A stretch of 64,000 bases of DNA from Bacteroidota bacterium. Its GTDB lineage: Bacteria; Bacteroidota; Rhodothermia; Rhodothermales; Bin80. The position numbers and the translations under genes were made by a program. Positions 1 through 9,903 of this stretch are shown here, piece after piece. The DNA is taken from contig JAPPGC010000016.1 of the NCBI GenBank assembly GCA_028875125.1, forward strand, positions 1 to 64,000, given 5' to 3'. Numbering within the stretch: position 1 is the stretch's first letter; every line of letters starts with the position of its first letter. A model generated the notes under the pieces. The model had not been told where the DNA came from, did not search any database, and saw only the letters and a list, made by a program, of their open reading frames with translations.

Positions 1-50
1 TCAAAAACTTAAATTCTAATTGTCGCCGACTTAAATTCTAATTGACGCTA
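1..50. repeat. Two direct copies of CTTAAATTCTAATTG(T/A)CGC at the window edge; possibly the end of an IS21-like element
   Basis: cttaaattctaattgtcgcc and cttaaattctaattgacgct lie 22 bp apart; no transposase is in the window. Confidence 0.3.
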
Positions 51-431
51 GACATACGGAAATTAACAATTGGCGATTATATGCGTGTGTAATCAAGGCA
101 CTATATCCATTTTGGACTGCTTGTGCGCAATTTGAGGGAATCGATCAGAGCAAGTTGCTTAGAGACTGGCGAATCGTGGTGGAAGCGATTGTCGGCAGAC
201 TCGGGACTCAAGGGCGTTTTCCAATTTGAGTTGAGGTATGGTTCAGTTGACCAGCCGACTGATTCGCGTTTGTCCGGAAATACAAATACCATAGAAAAAG
301 TGCCTCAGTACTTCTTCTGTACGGGTTTTTTTTGCACCAAATGGAAATGTCAAGCACCCGAGGGGTGAGATATCCAAGAATTGTAAAGGCTAGAGGTCTA
401 ATTCTGTGCTCCTCGCAGGCATAGATACTGT

Positions 432-2399
432 CTACCGCCGAAGAACAATCTGACTGGTCTGTGCAATGGAATCAATAGTCAAACGAGCTAAATAAACCCC
501 GGAAGGAAGCCCCTCCGCGTTGAATATTACTTCATGGGTTCCTTCATTCACGGGCTCTTCAACCAGTGTGACAATCTTGCGGCCCAACAAATCCATAACC
601 TCAAGATGAACCTGCGTTCGTTCCCGAACTTCAAACTGAATATTCACTGTGTTCTGAAATGGATTAGGATAACTCCTCAGAAGCATCCCAGAAGTGGGAA
701 TCTCAGCGTTTTCGTCAACAGCGGTATCAACAGGTGGCGTACTGCGCTTTCTGCGAACAATCGCCGCGTGAATGTCACTGAGATTCCTGGTTCCCGTGTG
801 ATCGGAGAAAAATGTTCTGAACACATGGGTCAGACGACCGGTTGACCCGTCACCTTCAAGTGTGACAACACCAAACCCGGGACAGCTCCCCAAAGCAGCG
901 TGCTTCACGGTAATCGGGTTCGGACCGCGAAACGACACGATTATCTGTCGACCGTCAGGAGTGATGTCAACGAGGTCCGGCGCGGGGTCGTCACTGTGCT
1001 GATATCCCTCGCCGTCCTGATTAAGAAACGGTTCTCCCTCCCCCTCGCAGTACCCTGACCCGGTGAGGTCGGTCGTGCCGACATGCGCGGCATGTTGCTC
1101 TGAAGCCGAGAGAGAAGGATCGTTTATGATTTTGGTCACGTCAAACACTTCCGCGTTATTCTGAATACGGTCGAACTGGTAGAGGAACTGTTCTGAAGGA
1201 GAAATCGTCATGCCATGAGCGTCGCGACGGTTGGCCAGCTGGGTCTCGTCAGTAATATCCAAGGACTTTTCCCTGTAAAACTCAACCGGCCGGGGCTCAT
1301 TGGCAACCGTACTGGGATTAGTGCCGTCTGGGTAGTCAACTGGTAGCTGATACATGAGAAAAATCGAGTCATCCGCACCGGCCGGACTTGCAGAGACACC
1401 GGCGTTGAGATACATGAAGTCCCCACCCCTGATTCCTCCGCAACCGGCACCACTGATTACGTCATTGGTATATTCCGCAACGATTGCCATCGGTTCGGTC
1501 GTGATATCAACAACAAAAAGACCTCCTCCTCCGAACGTGACGTACGTATGTTTGTTGGTAACGATGGGACAAACCACGACATTGTTCGGCCTCCCCGGTC
1601 CTTCCTTTGGTACTCCGCTCGGCGTCAACGTCGTCTGGGGACTTGTGTATTCGCCGCTTACACGCCCCGCCGGCAAGGTAGCATCGGCCATAGCCGGCTG
1701 ATATCTCAAGTCACGCCCGCCAACCAGATCAAGCGTGGCCGCCCTGTTGAAAGTGAGAGTGCCTGTCGACTGATCGTAGTCGATTCGTTCCAGAAGCTTT
1801 GCGCCGAGATTCGCTATGATGATCTTGGTGCCGTCTGGGCTCCAGTACGACATGTGGTTTGACGGCGAGGAACCTTCCGGTCCGGTAGTACGGAACAGGG
1901 CTTTCGCGAGGAGGACGGCTCTTTCGGGCTCGGCGCTGATCCTATCGCACCGCCTATGCCCTTCTGCCGTGTCGACGCACTGTCCTTCCGCATCTATAAT
2001 GCCCACGAGGCCCGTGCCCGGACCGAAGAAATTCAAGTTCATGAACCGGTTCGACGGCGGGTCCGGCAGCATGCCATGAAGACGTCTCACGTGCACCCCC
2101 AGTTCGCTTAAGGCATTGGGGAACACGTCTTTGGCCTCAATAACTACCGGTCCAAAGCTAGTGTCAGCTTCGTAATAAGTTCCAGGCGGAGCAGCCGCAA
2201 TGTCGCTGCCTTCGTAGATCACTATCCTGCTTCCGTAAGTTCCCGAGGGATTCTCAGCCGTAATGCCTCCGCTATCCGATTGGTCAGACAACCAGACCTC
2301 CCACTCGACCGTGTTATTGTCGTCATCTTCACCTAGATACGCACTGAAACTAACGAGTGCCATTACAATAAGCAAACCTACAGTATGTTTTTTCATCAT
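432..2399 (-). CDS. Secreted beta-propeller-like protein with C-terminal T9SS type A sorting domain
   Basis: Start moved to MMKKHTVG at 2399 because of a perfect AAGGAGGT Shine-Dalgarno upstream; C-terminus SYPNPFQNTVNIQFEV...DLLGRKI...GVYLARL. Confidence 0.8.
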   Translation of the reverse strand: MMKKHTVGLLIVMALVSFSAYLGEDDDNNTVEWEVWLSDQSDSGGITAENPSGTYGSRIVIYEGSDIAAAPPGTYYEADTSFGPVVIEAKDVFPNALSELGVHVRRLHGMLPDPPSNRFMNLNFFGPGTGLVGIIDAEGQCVDTAEGHRRCDRISAEPERAVLLAKALFRTTGPEGSSPSNHMSYWSPDGTKIIIANLGAKLLERIDYDQSTGTLTFNRAATLDLVGGRDLRYQPAMADATLPAGRVSGEYTSPQTTLTPSGVPKEGPGRPNNVVVCPIVTNKHTYVTFGGGGLFVVDITTEPMAIVAEYTNDVISGAGCGGIRGGDFMYLNAGVSASPAGADDSIFLMYQLPVDYPDGTNPSTVANEPRPVEFYREKSLDITDETQLANRRDAHGMTISPSEQFLYQFDRIQNNAEVFDVTKIINDPSLSASEQHAAHVGTTDLTGSGYCEGEGEPFLNQDGEGYQHSDDPAPDLVDITPDGRQIIVSFRGPNPITVKHAALGSCPGFGVVTLEGDGSTGRLTHVFRTFFSDHTGTRNLSDIHAAIVRRKRSTPPVDTAVDENAEIPTSGMLLRSYPNPFQNTVNIQFEVRERTQVHLEVMDLLGRKIVTLVEEPVNEGTHEVIFNAEGLPSGVYLARLTIDSIAQTSQIVLRR

Positions 2400-2683
2400 A
2401 GATACCTCCTTGGCAAACGAGAAAGGTCTTTCCATAACTCCCTAAGGCCACTACTCCTATAACTTAGCCTAGCTAATGTTACTGAGAAAGCACCCATTTT
2501 CATTGGGAATAATATACAATGGAGCCTCCTGCAAAATTCCAAAATCTAAAACCGGGGGGAGATCACAAATAGAGCTCCCGTGAACTTCGCAGCAATGATA
2601 GTAAATCTTCAAGTATTTTCCAAAGTATTTTTCAGCATCGATGTTCTTTGTCTGTTACATAATGGGTAATAATTGTTATATGA

Positions 2684-2735
2684 GGTCTAATGAAAAAGCT
2701 GGGCACTATCTTCCGCTCGGCTTTTTCATTAGACC
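2684..2735. repeat. Perfect 16-bp inverted repeat with 20-nt loop
   Basis: GGTCTAATGAAAAAGC (2684-2699) and GCTTTTTCATTAGACC (2720-2735). Confidence 0.85.
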
Positions 2736-2914
2736 CCGCTATTCTGATTTTATGGAATTTTCAAATGGATAGTGATCTGTGCCTGATGTTGTGATAGGTC
2801 CTAGGCTTTTCATTAATAAACAAACAGTTCCAAATTTTGTAAACCGGCAGACACCGTGCATCACAAGTATTGGTGTGGCGGTAGACACGGGATTGGACGG
2901 CTATTCGGACCAGC

Positions 2915-3778
2915 GTGTCCGCAGATACCCCTAACCGAAAAACCATGGATGATTCTGCTCAGAGCAGTGAGGTCATTCAGCTAAATGTAGCAACATCAGT
3001 TTATCATGATGTGTGTGTGGCTGATGTAATGAATCTGTTGAATGTGGCTGCCGCAACAGCAATGGAGTTCTTTGGGTGTGTTACACCCCGATGGAAGGAT
3101 TCAATGTCCTATGTTACGGACGCGGATCTTGCAATACAGCATCTGATCGTTGAATGGCTCAACCAGCATTATCCTGATGATGGCATCATTGCAGAGGAAG
3201 AAGATCTAAGGAAAGAGCCGACGACAGGTAGCCGGTACTGGTCAATTGATCCAATTGACGGGACGGCAGCCTTTGTGGGTGGTCTGCCTGTATGGGGCAC
3301 AGGATTGGCGTTGTTGGAGGATTATGAGCCCATAGTTGCTTTTTTTTCTGCACCCGTGACACGGGATCAATACTGGGCACTGAAAGGGAACGGAGCATAC
3401 AGGGGAGAGCAACGCCTGTCAGTTCGCCCGCCAAGTCCCCTGCATCGTGAATCTGTACTGCTCAGCTACTCAAAACTGCATCGCCAAAAAGTTCTCAGCT
3501 CCAAGTACCCCGGGAAAGTGCGGAGCCTTGGGTCAACAATTGCTCACCTCTGCTACGCAGCAGCAGGCAATTGCGACGCGACACTTTTGACTCGTGTAAG
3601 CTTGTGGGATGTAGCCCCGGGGCTGTTAATGCTACGAGAGAGCGGAGGAGAGTTGCGGTACGTTAACGGGGATCAGGTTAGCCTGAAAGATATGCTCACC
3701 AGCAGAGCCCCCGCATTAATGATAGGAGGGCATCCCGAGATGGTCAGGAGCTTTGACGCACTACTTTCTGTCGACTAA
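2915..3778 (+). CDS. Inositol monophosphatase family protein (histidinol-phosphatase-like)
   Basis: VTDADLAIQ, IAEEE, SIDPIDGTAAFVGGLP and the C-terminal WDVAPGLLMLRESGG motif. Confidence 0.9.
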   Translation: MSADTPNRKTMDDSAQSSEVIQLNVATSVYHDVCVADVMNLLNVAAATAMEFFGCVTPRWKDSMSYVTDADLAIQHLIVEWLNQHYPDDGIIAEEEDLRKEPTTGSRYWSIDPIDGTAAFVGGLPVWGTGLALLEDYEPIVAFFSAPVTRDQYWALKGNGAYRGEQRLSVRPPSPLHRESVLLSYSKLHRQKVLSSKYPGKVRSLGSTIAHLCYAAAGNCDATLLTRVSLWDVAPGLLMLRESGGELRYVNGDQVSLKDMLTSRAPALMIGGHPEMVRSFDALLSVD

Positions 3779-5298
3779 TCTACTAGGATCCGGCGGGCCC
3801 GCTGACCGGCATGTGCAAGAACACCGTCAGCCACAATTCGGTTCTCACTCATTCGTGGTACCTTTGCCTGACTGTTAATGTCCCCCCGGCTGGACTTAAG
3901 CCATGCATTGAAAGTGCCATCCGGTAGAATTACAATTTCTGGTGGGCCAAAGGCCTTGGCCTCACGCCGTATTTGGTAGTGTCGATTAATATCGCAGAGT
4001 ATGGAGTCCAGTGATCTTACAAATGCTTCACAGTCTCCTGGGAGGCGGCTAAACTCAAACAGCCATTCATGCGCAGGAACCTGTGCGCCGTTGGGGGGAA
4101 TAGCCGAAACGTGGTAGTCACGTACGTGACTGTTTGTGGCTTTGCATGACCTATCAATTGCGGTCCGAGCATCCTCACCAAAGACAGCTTCTCCGTACTT
4201 GTCGATCATTTCAGAGGTGCGGCCGGCAATTACAATCTTGTGTGGGTCAGTGCTTGTGAAGCGCACGACATCCCCCAGCAAGTAGGACCAAAGTCCGCTG
4301 CAGGTTGTGAGAATCATGGCGTACCGTACGCCAGGTTCCACATTGCTAATCGTTCGTCGTTCAGGAATCTCGGAATTCAGTTCATCCAGGCGGATGAACT
4401 CGTAGAAGACTCCGTTATTCAGATGTAACCGCATGGCCGGATCGCTTAGATCCGTCTGATAGGAGAAAAATCCCTCCGATGCACCGTAAGCTTCAAGGAA
4501 ATGCATCTTCGGTAGACCTATCTGCTCCTCAAGTACTGCGCGGTACGAGCTCAGAGCTACGCCGCCGGAGATGTATAGCTGCAAGTTGGGCCAGATTTCT
4601 CCGACAGTTCGTACGCTGGTTCCGTTTATTTCGTTATACCTTTCGATCAACAACCCAAAAAGCACCAGGGCCCAGGTTGGGGCCATGGCTACCATACGCA
4701 CATCCTGATTCAGCGTCTGGTCGACAATGGCCTGGATCTTTGAATCCCAGTTGGGTGCAAAAGCGATAGAAATTGGAACCGCCTGCAGAAAGGCCCTAAA
4801 GAATCCAGGCGCGAACAGAATCTGTAGGCCGCTCACTTCTCCAACTAGTGTTCCCGGATAATTGGGATCATCCTCAACACGTCCAGGAAGGGTCAGGTGC
4901 TTGCCAAGGAAAGTTTTGAAGGCGCCCGTACGAACCAGATAGCTAAACCCTAGACCAACCGAAAAGCCACGGTTCAGGCGGAGCATATCTTTACTCAGAG
5001 GAATGACCTTGCCCTCGGAGGCGGTACCGCTCGAAACGGCGAAATGCTTAACATCACCTGGCCAGAGCAGGTCATGCTCCCCCGCTCTTATTCGGTCTAT
5101 GTAAGGCTTAAGGTCTGTGTAGGTGTGTATTGGAACGCGCGACTGGTATGCATCAATCACGTCCGATTGCTGCGCAATCTCTGCGAACTCAAACCTGCGA
5201 CCCCACTCAGTCTTTGAGGCTCGTCGCAGCATTCGCCGCAGGAGATACGCCTGCATTTCAGCCGGTGTCCGCGTACGTATATGGGAGACGATTCGCAA
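3775..5298 (-). CDS. GH3 auxin-responsive promoter family protein (adenylate-forming acyl-amido synthetase-like)
   Basis: FAVSSGTASEGKVIPLS, YGASEGFF and YLLGDVVRFTS motifs; ~507 aa. Confidence 0.88.
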   Translation of the reverse strand: MRIVSHIRTRTPAEMQAYLLRRMLRRASKTEWGRRFEFAEIAQQSDVIDAYQSRVPIHTYTDLKPYIDRIRAGEHDLLWPGDVKHFAVSSGTASEGKVIPLSKDMLRLNRGFSVGLGFSYLVRTGAFKTFLGKHLTLPGRVEDDPNYPGTLVGEVSGLQILFAPGFFRAFLQAVPISIAFAPNWDSKIQAIVDQTLNQDVRMVAMAPTWALVLFGLLIERYNEINGTSVRTVGEIWPNLQLYISGGVALSSYRAVLEEQIGLPKMHFLEAYGASEGFFSYQTDLSDPAMRLHLNNGVFYEFIRLDELNSEIPERRTISNVEPGVRYAMILTTCSGLWSYLLGDVVRFTSTDPHKIVIAGRTSEMIDKYGEAVFGEDARTAIDRSCKATNSHVRDYHVSAIPPNGAQVPAHEWLFEFSRLPGDCEAFVRSLDSILCDINRHYQIRREAKAFGPPEIVILPDGTFNAWLKSSRGDINSQAKVPRMSENRIVADGVLAHAGQRARRILVD

Positions 5299-5392
5299 CA
5301 GATAGAAGCTTTTATGTGCCGAATAATGCGTCAGGAGACGTTATGAGCATTGTCACTGTCGCTGGCGCACGTAAACCCCCAACATACGGTGC

Positions 5393-6313
5393 ATGATCCC
5401 CATGTCGTATAATCAGTTAAGTAGGAGTGAAAATATAAATGTAACAATGAAATTGGTCTGTCGCGAACACCATCTTAATTTGTCTGACGGGGCAGTGGTG
5501 ATGGGTATCCTGAATGTGACCCCAGATTCCTTTTATGATGGTGGCAGATATTTGAATCCCTCCGAAGCACTTCAACGCGTTGAGGTGATGTTAGATGAGG
5601 GAGCACGCATCATTGATGTTGGGGGCGCCTCGTCGAGGCCACAAGGTCAGGTTTATGGCGCAGGTGCGGCACCAGTTTCGACGGAACGTGAGATAGATCG
5701 AATTCTGCCGGTCGTAAAGGCTATCAGGCAATCGTTCCCTGAGGCGATCATTTCTGTTGATACATTTAACGCTGAAGTCGCAACAGTCGCGCTCAAGGCG
5801 GGCGTGCACATGATTAATGATATATCTGGTTTGCAGGAGGGCGTCGCTTCAGCAGAGAGAGCAGGCCGCTTCGGTGCGGCGTATGTTGTTATGCATTCAA
5901 TCAAACGCCGGGGTAGTCTAGTACATGAGGCAACCTACAATGGAGTAGTTGCAGCAGTTTGTCAAGCACTTTCGGATTCTGCTGATCGGGCTCGTTCTGC
6001 GGGTGTAACCGGCATTGTGGTAGATCCTGGATTCGGTTTTGGAAAAGGACACTCAGACAATTTGCACTTGATTCAACATCTGGATATACTTGCTGAACTA
6101 GGTTATCCTGTATTGGTTGGAATCTCCAGAAAGAGTACGGTTGGTCGAGCACTCAGCGGGGATGGCGAACCGGCACCGGTATCCGACCGTCTGTTTGGAT
6201 CACTGGGGATGACTGCTGCCGCTGTGCTTCGGGGAGCGAATATTATTAGAACGCACGATGTTCGTGCGACCTGTGAAATGATCAAAGGTCTAGAAGCTGT
6301 TCTGCACGCCTGA
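5393..6313 (+). CDS. folP: Dihydropteroate synthase
   Basis: MGILNVTPDSFYDGGRY, INDISG and VGISRKS motifs. Confidence 0.95.
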   Translation: MIPMSYNQLSRSENINVTMKLVCREHHLNLSDGAVVMGILNVTPDSFYDGGRYLNPSEALQRVEVMLDEGARIIDVGGASSRPQGQVYGAGAAPVSTEREIDRILPVVKAIRQSFPEAIISVDTFNAEVATVALKAGVHMINDISGLQEGVASAERAGRFGAAYVVMHSIKRRGSLVHEATYNGVVAAVCQALSDSADRARSAGVTGIVVDPGFGFGKGHSDNLHLIQHLDILAELGYPVLVGISRKSTVGRALSGDGEPAPVSDRLFGSLGMTAAAVLRGANIIRTHDVRATCEMIKGLEAVLHA

Positions 6314-6315
6314 GG

Positions 6316-7113
6316 ATGAATCTGTTTGGCGTCGTACCTGTGCGAGTAATTGATCTCTTCGAGATCGTCCTCGTAGCGATTGTGTTCTATCGTCTATATA
6401 TGATGATGCGTGGTACGCTCGCCGTTTCGCTTTTTGCGGGGCTAATCGGACTCTTGCTGGTTCAGTTTGTGGTGGAGGTGACGGACATGAAAATCCTACA
6501 ATCCATGTTCGCCGCGCTCAGTGACATATATGTAGTGGCAGCTATCATTGTGTTTCAGCCGGAAATTCGTCGAGTATTGATTTTACTTGGACAAACCCCA
6601 TTCCTGCGGCGTCTTCTTACATCTGGGGATCAAAGCGAGATCATCATAGAAATCGTTACCGCGGTCAGTATCATGAGTCGACGAAAGTCCGGAGCCCTTA
6701 TTGTATTCAAAAGGAAGAATGGTCTGCGGAGCTACGTGGAAACCGGTGAATCTTTACAGGCAGCTATCAGGAGCAACCTCCTGATCTCTATTTTTCACGA
6801 AATGAGCCCGCTGCATGACGGAGCGGTTATCATTTATGGTAATCGCATCGAAGCCGCACGGTGTTTATTGCCCGTGTCCAGCAGCAAGCGCCTGGGAGCT
6901 CAGTTCGGTACGCGGCACAGGGCAGCTGTAGGTATTACCGAGGAAACAGATGCGTTTGTGGTCGTAGTTTCAGAGGAAACGGGGAGGATTTCAGTTGCGG
7001 AGCAGGGCGTGATTGTTTCAGGACTTACACCTGAGGAATTGCACCACCGGTTATCTGAAGTATTGAGTGATCAAACTGTGCCTGCAGGCGGGTTTACCCA
7101 ACCGAATAAGTAA
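6316..7113 (+). CDS. cdaA: Diadenylate cyclase CdaA (DAC domain)
   Basis: N-terminal transmembrane helices; SPLHDGAVII and GTRHRAAVGITEE catalytic motifs; directly downstream of folP. Confidence 0.93.
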   Translation: MNLFGVVPVRVIDLFEIVLVAIVFYRLYMMMRGTLAVSLFAGLIGLLLVQFVVEVTDMKILQSMFAALSDIYVVAAIIVFQPEIRRVLILLGQTPFLRRLLTSGDQSEIIIEIVTAVSIMSRRKSGALIVFKRKNGLRSYVETGESLQAAIRSNLLISIFHEMSPLHDGAVIIYGNRIEAARCLLPVSSSKRLGAQFGTRHRAAVGITEETDAFVVVVSEETGRISVAEQGVIVSGLTPEELHHRLSEVLSDQTVPAGGFTQPNK

Positions 7114-7116
7114 TCA

Positions 7117-7773
7117 ATGCTGAGATCTGGAGGACAGTATGTTCAAAGGCGGGCGAAGCTGGTCGAGACAGTCAGAAGCAACGGTGTAAAAGATGAACGA
7201 GTGCTTGCCGCTGTTGGGCGCGTAAAGCGGGAATGCTTTGTTGATCAGGCCTTGCAGCACCGGGCGTACGAGGACCAGGCTTTACCAATTGGACTGCGCC
7301 AAACGATATCGCAGCCCACTACCGTGGCCTTCCAGACTTGGATGTTGGACACGCAACCGGGCGATTCGGTGCTTGAAGTAGGAACAGGCAGCGGATATCA
7401 GGCTGCCGTGCTTTGCGAAATGGGAGTACGCGTTTATTCCATTGAACGGCATCGGTTACTGCATGAGCGTGCAAAGGCAATATTAAATGAACTTGATTAT
7501 CGCGTACTGTTGCGTGTTGGAGACGGATCTTTGGGGTGGCCGGGGCTGGCCCCATTTGACGCGGTTGTGGTGACGGCCGGAGCCATGGAGATCCCGAAAC
7601 GACTTCTTGAACAGCTTCGTGAGCCAAGTGAACGGAAACCTGGAGGACGACTAGTTGTCCCTATTGGAGACCGAGGTGGTCAACGAATGACGAAAATTGT
7701 TCGCACTGGACCAGATTCGTACGAATCCGAAGAGCGGGGCATGTTCATGTTTGTGCCGCTGGTGCAAAGCTAA
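7117..7773 (+). CDS. pcm: Protein-L-isoaspartate O-methyltransferase
   Basis: VLEVGTGSGYQAAVL and YSIERH motifs; RLVVPIGDRGGQ C-terminus. Confidence 0.93.
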   Translation: MLRSGGQYVQRRAKLVETVRSNGVKDERVLAAVGRVKRECFVDQALQHRAYEDQALPIGLRQTISQPTTVAFQTWMLDTQPGDSVLEVGTGSGYQAAVLCEMGVRVYSIERHRLLHERAKAILNELDYRVLLRVGDGSLGWPGLAPFDAVVVTAGAMEIPKRLLEQLREPSERKPGGRLVVPIGDRGGQRMTKIVRTGPDSYESEERGMFMFVPLVQS

Positions 7774-8978
7774 ATGATGACCGTTTCCGCAGGTCCCTCG
7801 TGGGCCCTAATCAAGGCACGGGTAGCCTCATCACGCAAATCGTCCGGGCTTTTATGCTTTTCGGTCATCCGCGCAATCCCTACATAGATTCCGCCAGTCA
7901 GCAATCCACCCTGATTCTTGACAGCGGACTGAATGTCTTTGTGCCAAGCTTCCAGTTGTTTTTTCCGTCCGTCAATGAATACGCCGTACGTTATTTCGCC
8001 GAATTTGACCACACGGCTGTTTGGGGCTGCATTTTGTAGGCATTCCGAGAACAATTGCTCCGTCTTGCTGAGAACATCTTCGTATGATCTAGTGAGTATT
8101 TCGGCTTTTTGGGGCACTGTGATAGCCAGCGCAAGTTCGGTTCCTTGTCGTCTTGCACGTGCCATTTCTTCGGTAATGATTTCGCGTCGGGGACGATGGG
8201 GGTCCTCTCTGTAGAGCATCAGGCTCAGAGTTTTCCCGAATGCCTCAAGTAGTTCTTTTGCACGCGGATGTGACAATCCAGATTCATTAGCGGCATCTGC
8301 CAGCAATAGGTAGGGTGTTTGTCCAACAGCGGCAATCCCGAGACTGGTGAGATTCGCTGGTGTTCTGCTGTATTTCAGTTGAGTGGTAGGCACTCCGTTT
8401 TCGCCGACTGTATGGATTGCTACGGTTTCGGATGCCTTCAACAAGTTGTGTCTCAGTATAAAGGACTCTCCGCGAAGGCAGCTCCAGTCCAATCCTACGG
8501 TTCCCCATACCTTGTAATTGTATTCCTCTGTTTGTTGAATGAGCCCGACAGCATGTGCGTCGAGTGCTGCCTGCATCCCTCGTAACACTGGAATGAGTAT
8601 GTGCTTTTCTAAGGGGTTTCGTGGTTTCTTTTGGGGTTGCACAGCAGGTTTTTCGACTTTTGGGGTATTCACAAACAAATCTGGAGCGGCTTCGGCCTCT
8701 GAAGGGTCACCTTCGGGTGGAAGGTCATTCTTTTTGGTTATAGGACGTATATCAATAATTCCATCCTCTTTCAGTGAAGGTGGTTCGGGCGGTCTACTTG
8801 ACGAGGTTTGTTCATCATTACGCTCAGCACGTTCCGACATGGGAACGTAAATCAACAAAATAATTGTGATAATGATCAGACCGGCCATTGGGGTATATTC
8901 CCACCATTCGGTGACCCCGATGAGGAATGTAACGGCTGTGGCCACAATCGCTAAAATGATAAAAGTTACTCGTAGCAT
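7770..8978 (-). CDS. Membrane protein with GAF-like region and degenerate GGDEF-like C-terminal domain
   Basis: Two N-terminal transmembrane helices; C-terminal EMARARRQGTELALAITVPQ...GGIYVGIA...DEATRALIRAHE layout resembles GGDEF without the active-site motif. Confidence 0.6.
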   Translation of the reverse strand: MLRVTFIILAIVATAVTFLIGVTEWWEYTPMAGLIIITIILLIYVPMSERAERNDEQTSSSRPPEPPSLKEDGIIDIRPITKKNDLPPEGDPSEAEAAPDLFVNTPKVEKPAVQPQKKPRNPLEKHILIPVLRGMQAALDAHAVGLIQQTEEYNYKVWGTVGLDWSCLRGESFILRHNLLKASETVAIHTVGENGVPTTQLKYSRTPANLTSLGIAAVGQTPYLLLADAANESGLSHPRAKELLEAFGKTLSLMLYREDPHRPRREIITEEMARARRQGTELALAITVPQKAEILTRSYEDVLSKTEQLFSECLQNAAPNSRVVKFGEITYGVFIDGRKKQLEAWHKDIQSAVKNQGGLLTGGIYVGIARMTEKHKSPDDLRDEATRALIRAHEGPAETVII

Positions 8979-9195
8979 GAGTGAAATTGTAAGGACAACA
9001 CTAGTTTAGAGCGGAAAATAACAAGAGTTGGGCGACTTAACAAATTCAAGTCTTGTGAGCTTATTTCGGTCGCTTGTTCAAGTCCTTTAGTCACAAACAC
9101 GTCAGCTAAATCGAGGACGACTCCCGAGTCGACCAAACTCAGAACAAGCATGTTGCACGACTGATTCTATGATAAAAAGTAATTATAAAAAGTGC

Positions 9196-9675
9196 TTACG
9201 CAATAGCTAGTGAATCCGGGATGTCATTTCGTTGTGTATCGGGATTGACAAGCGGACCAGTAAGGGGCAGATCGAAGCTTGTCAGAAAGGGGGCAATGGC
9301 AGAGAACCAGAATTCTTGTTGAAACTCGATCATTTCGTCATTGAAAGTGTGGTCTGTGCTACCGTGTTCCCCAACATCCAGGTAGAAGATGCGCGGCCAG
9401 TCGGGAAATCGAGTCTGTGCATCCCTGACCATAGAGAATGCCTGCTGCGCGGCCTCTACAAAGCTCATTTCCCCGGTTATGATCAGATAGATCGCCACCG
9501 TATTGTCGAAATTCATCCATACCCCAGGAGAGTCCGGTTTATTGTACTCTGGAATGAAAGGAAGTGAAGACTGAGAAGCGTCCATTTGGACCGTCAGCGG
9601 GATATTGGACTGATACAGAGTCAAGCGATGCAGGTTGCCGACATGCGAGTGGCATGAGCAAAATCTGCTGGTCAA
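9196..9675 (-). CDS. Hypothetical protein
   Basis: Plausible globular sequence in an otherwise empty interval; true start uncertain, possibly an internal ATG. Confidence 0.4.
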   Translation of the reverse strand: MTSRFCSCHSHVGNLHRLTLYQSNIPLTVQMDASQSSLPFIPEYNKPDSPGVWMNFDNTVAIYLIITGEMSFVEAAQQAFSMVRDAQTRFPDWPRIFYLDVGEHGSTDHTFNDEMIEFQQEFWFSAIAPFLTSFDLPLTGPLVNPDTQRNDIPDSLAIA

Positions 9676-9903
9676 TTTGCCGTGCTATCGTCTATATCAA
9701 GCATGCACAATATGGGGAGATGTAATGTCGTTGTTTCGTGTGGCAACTGCCTCATTCGGCGAACAGTAATATCGTGCTTGTCAAATCGACTGTGGATGTA
9801 ATGGTATGTGGTGGCTTGCTTATTGATAAATGTACTATGCATGCGTATATTACGCGGTGTTCTAGTCTGTGAACGATCAACCAAACCATCCTTATTTGTC
9901 TCT

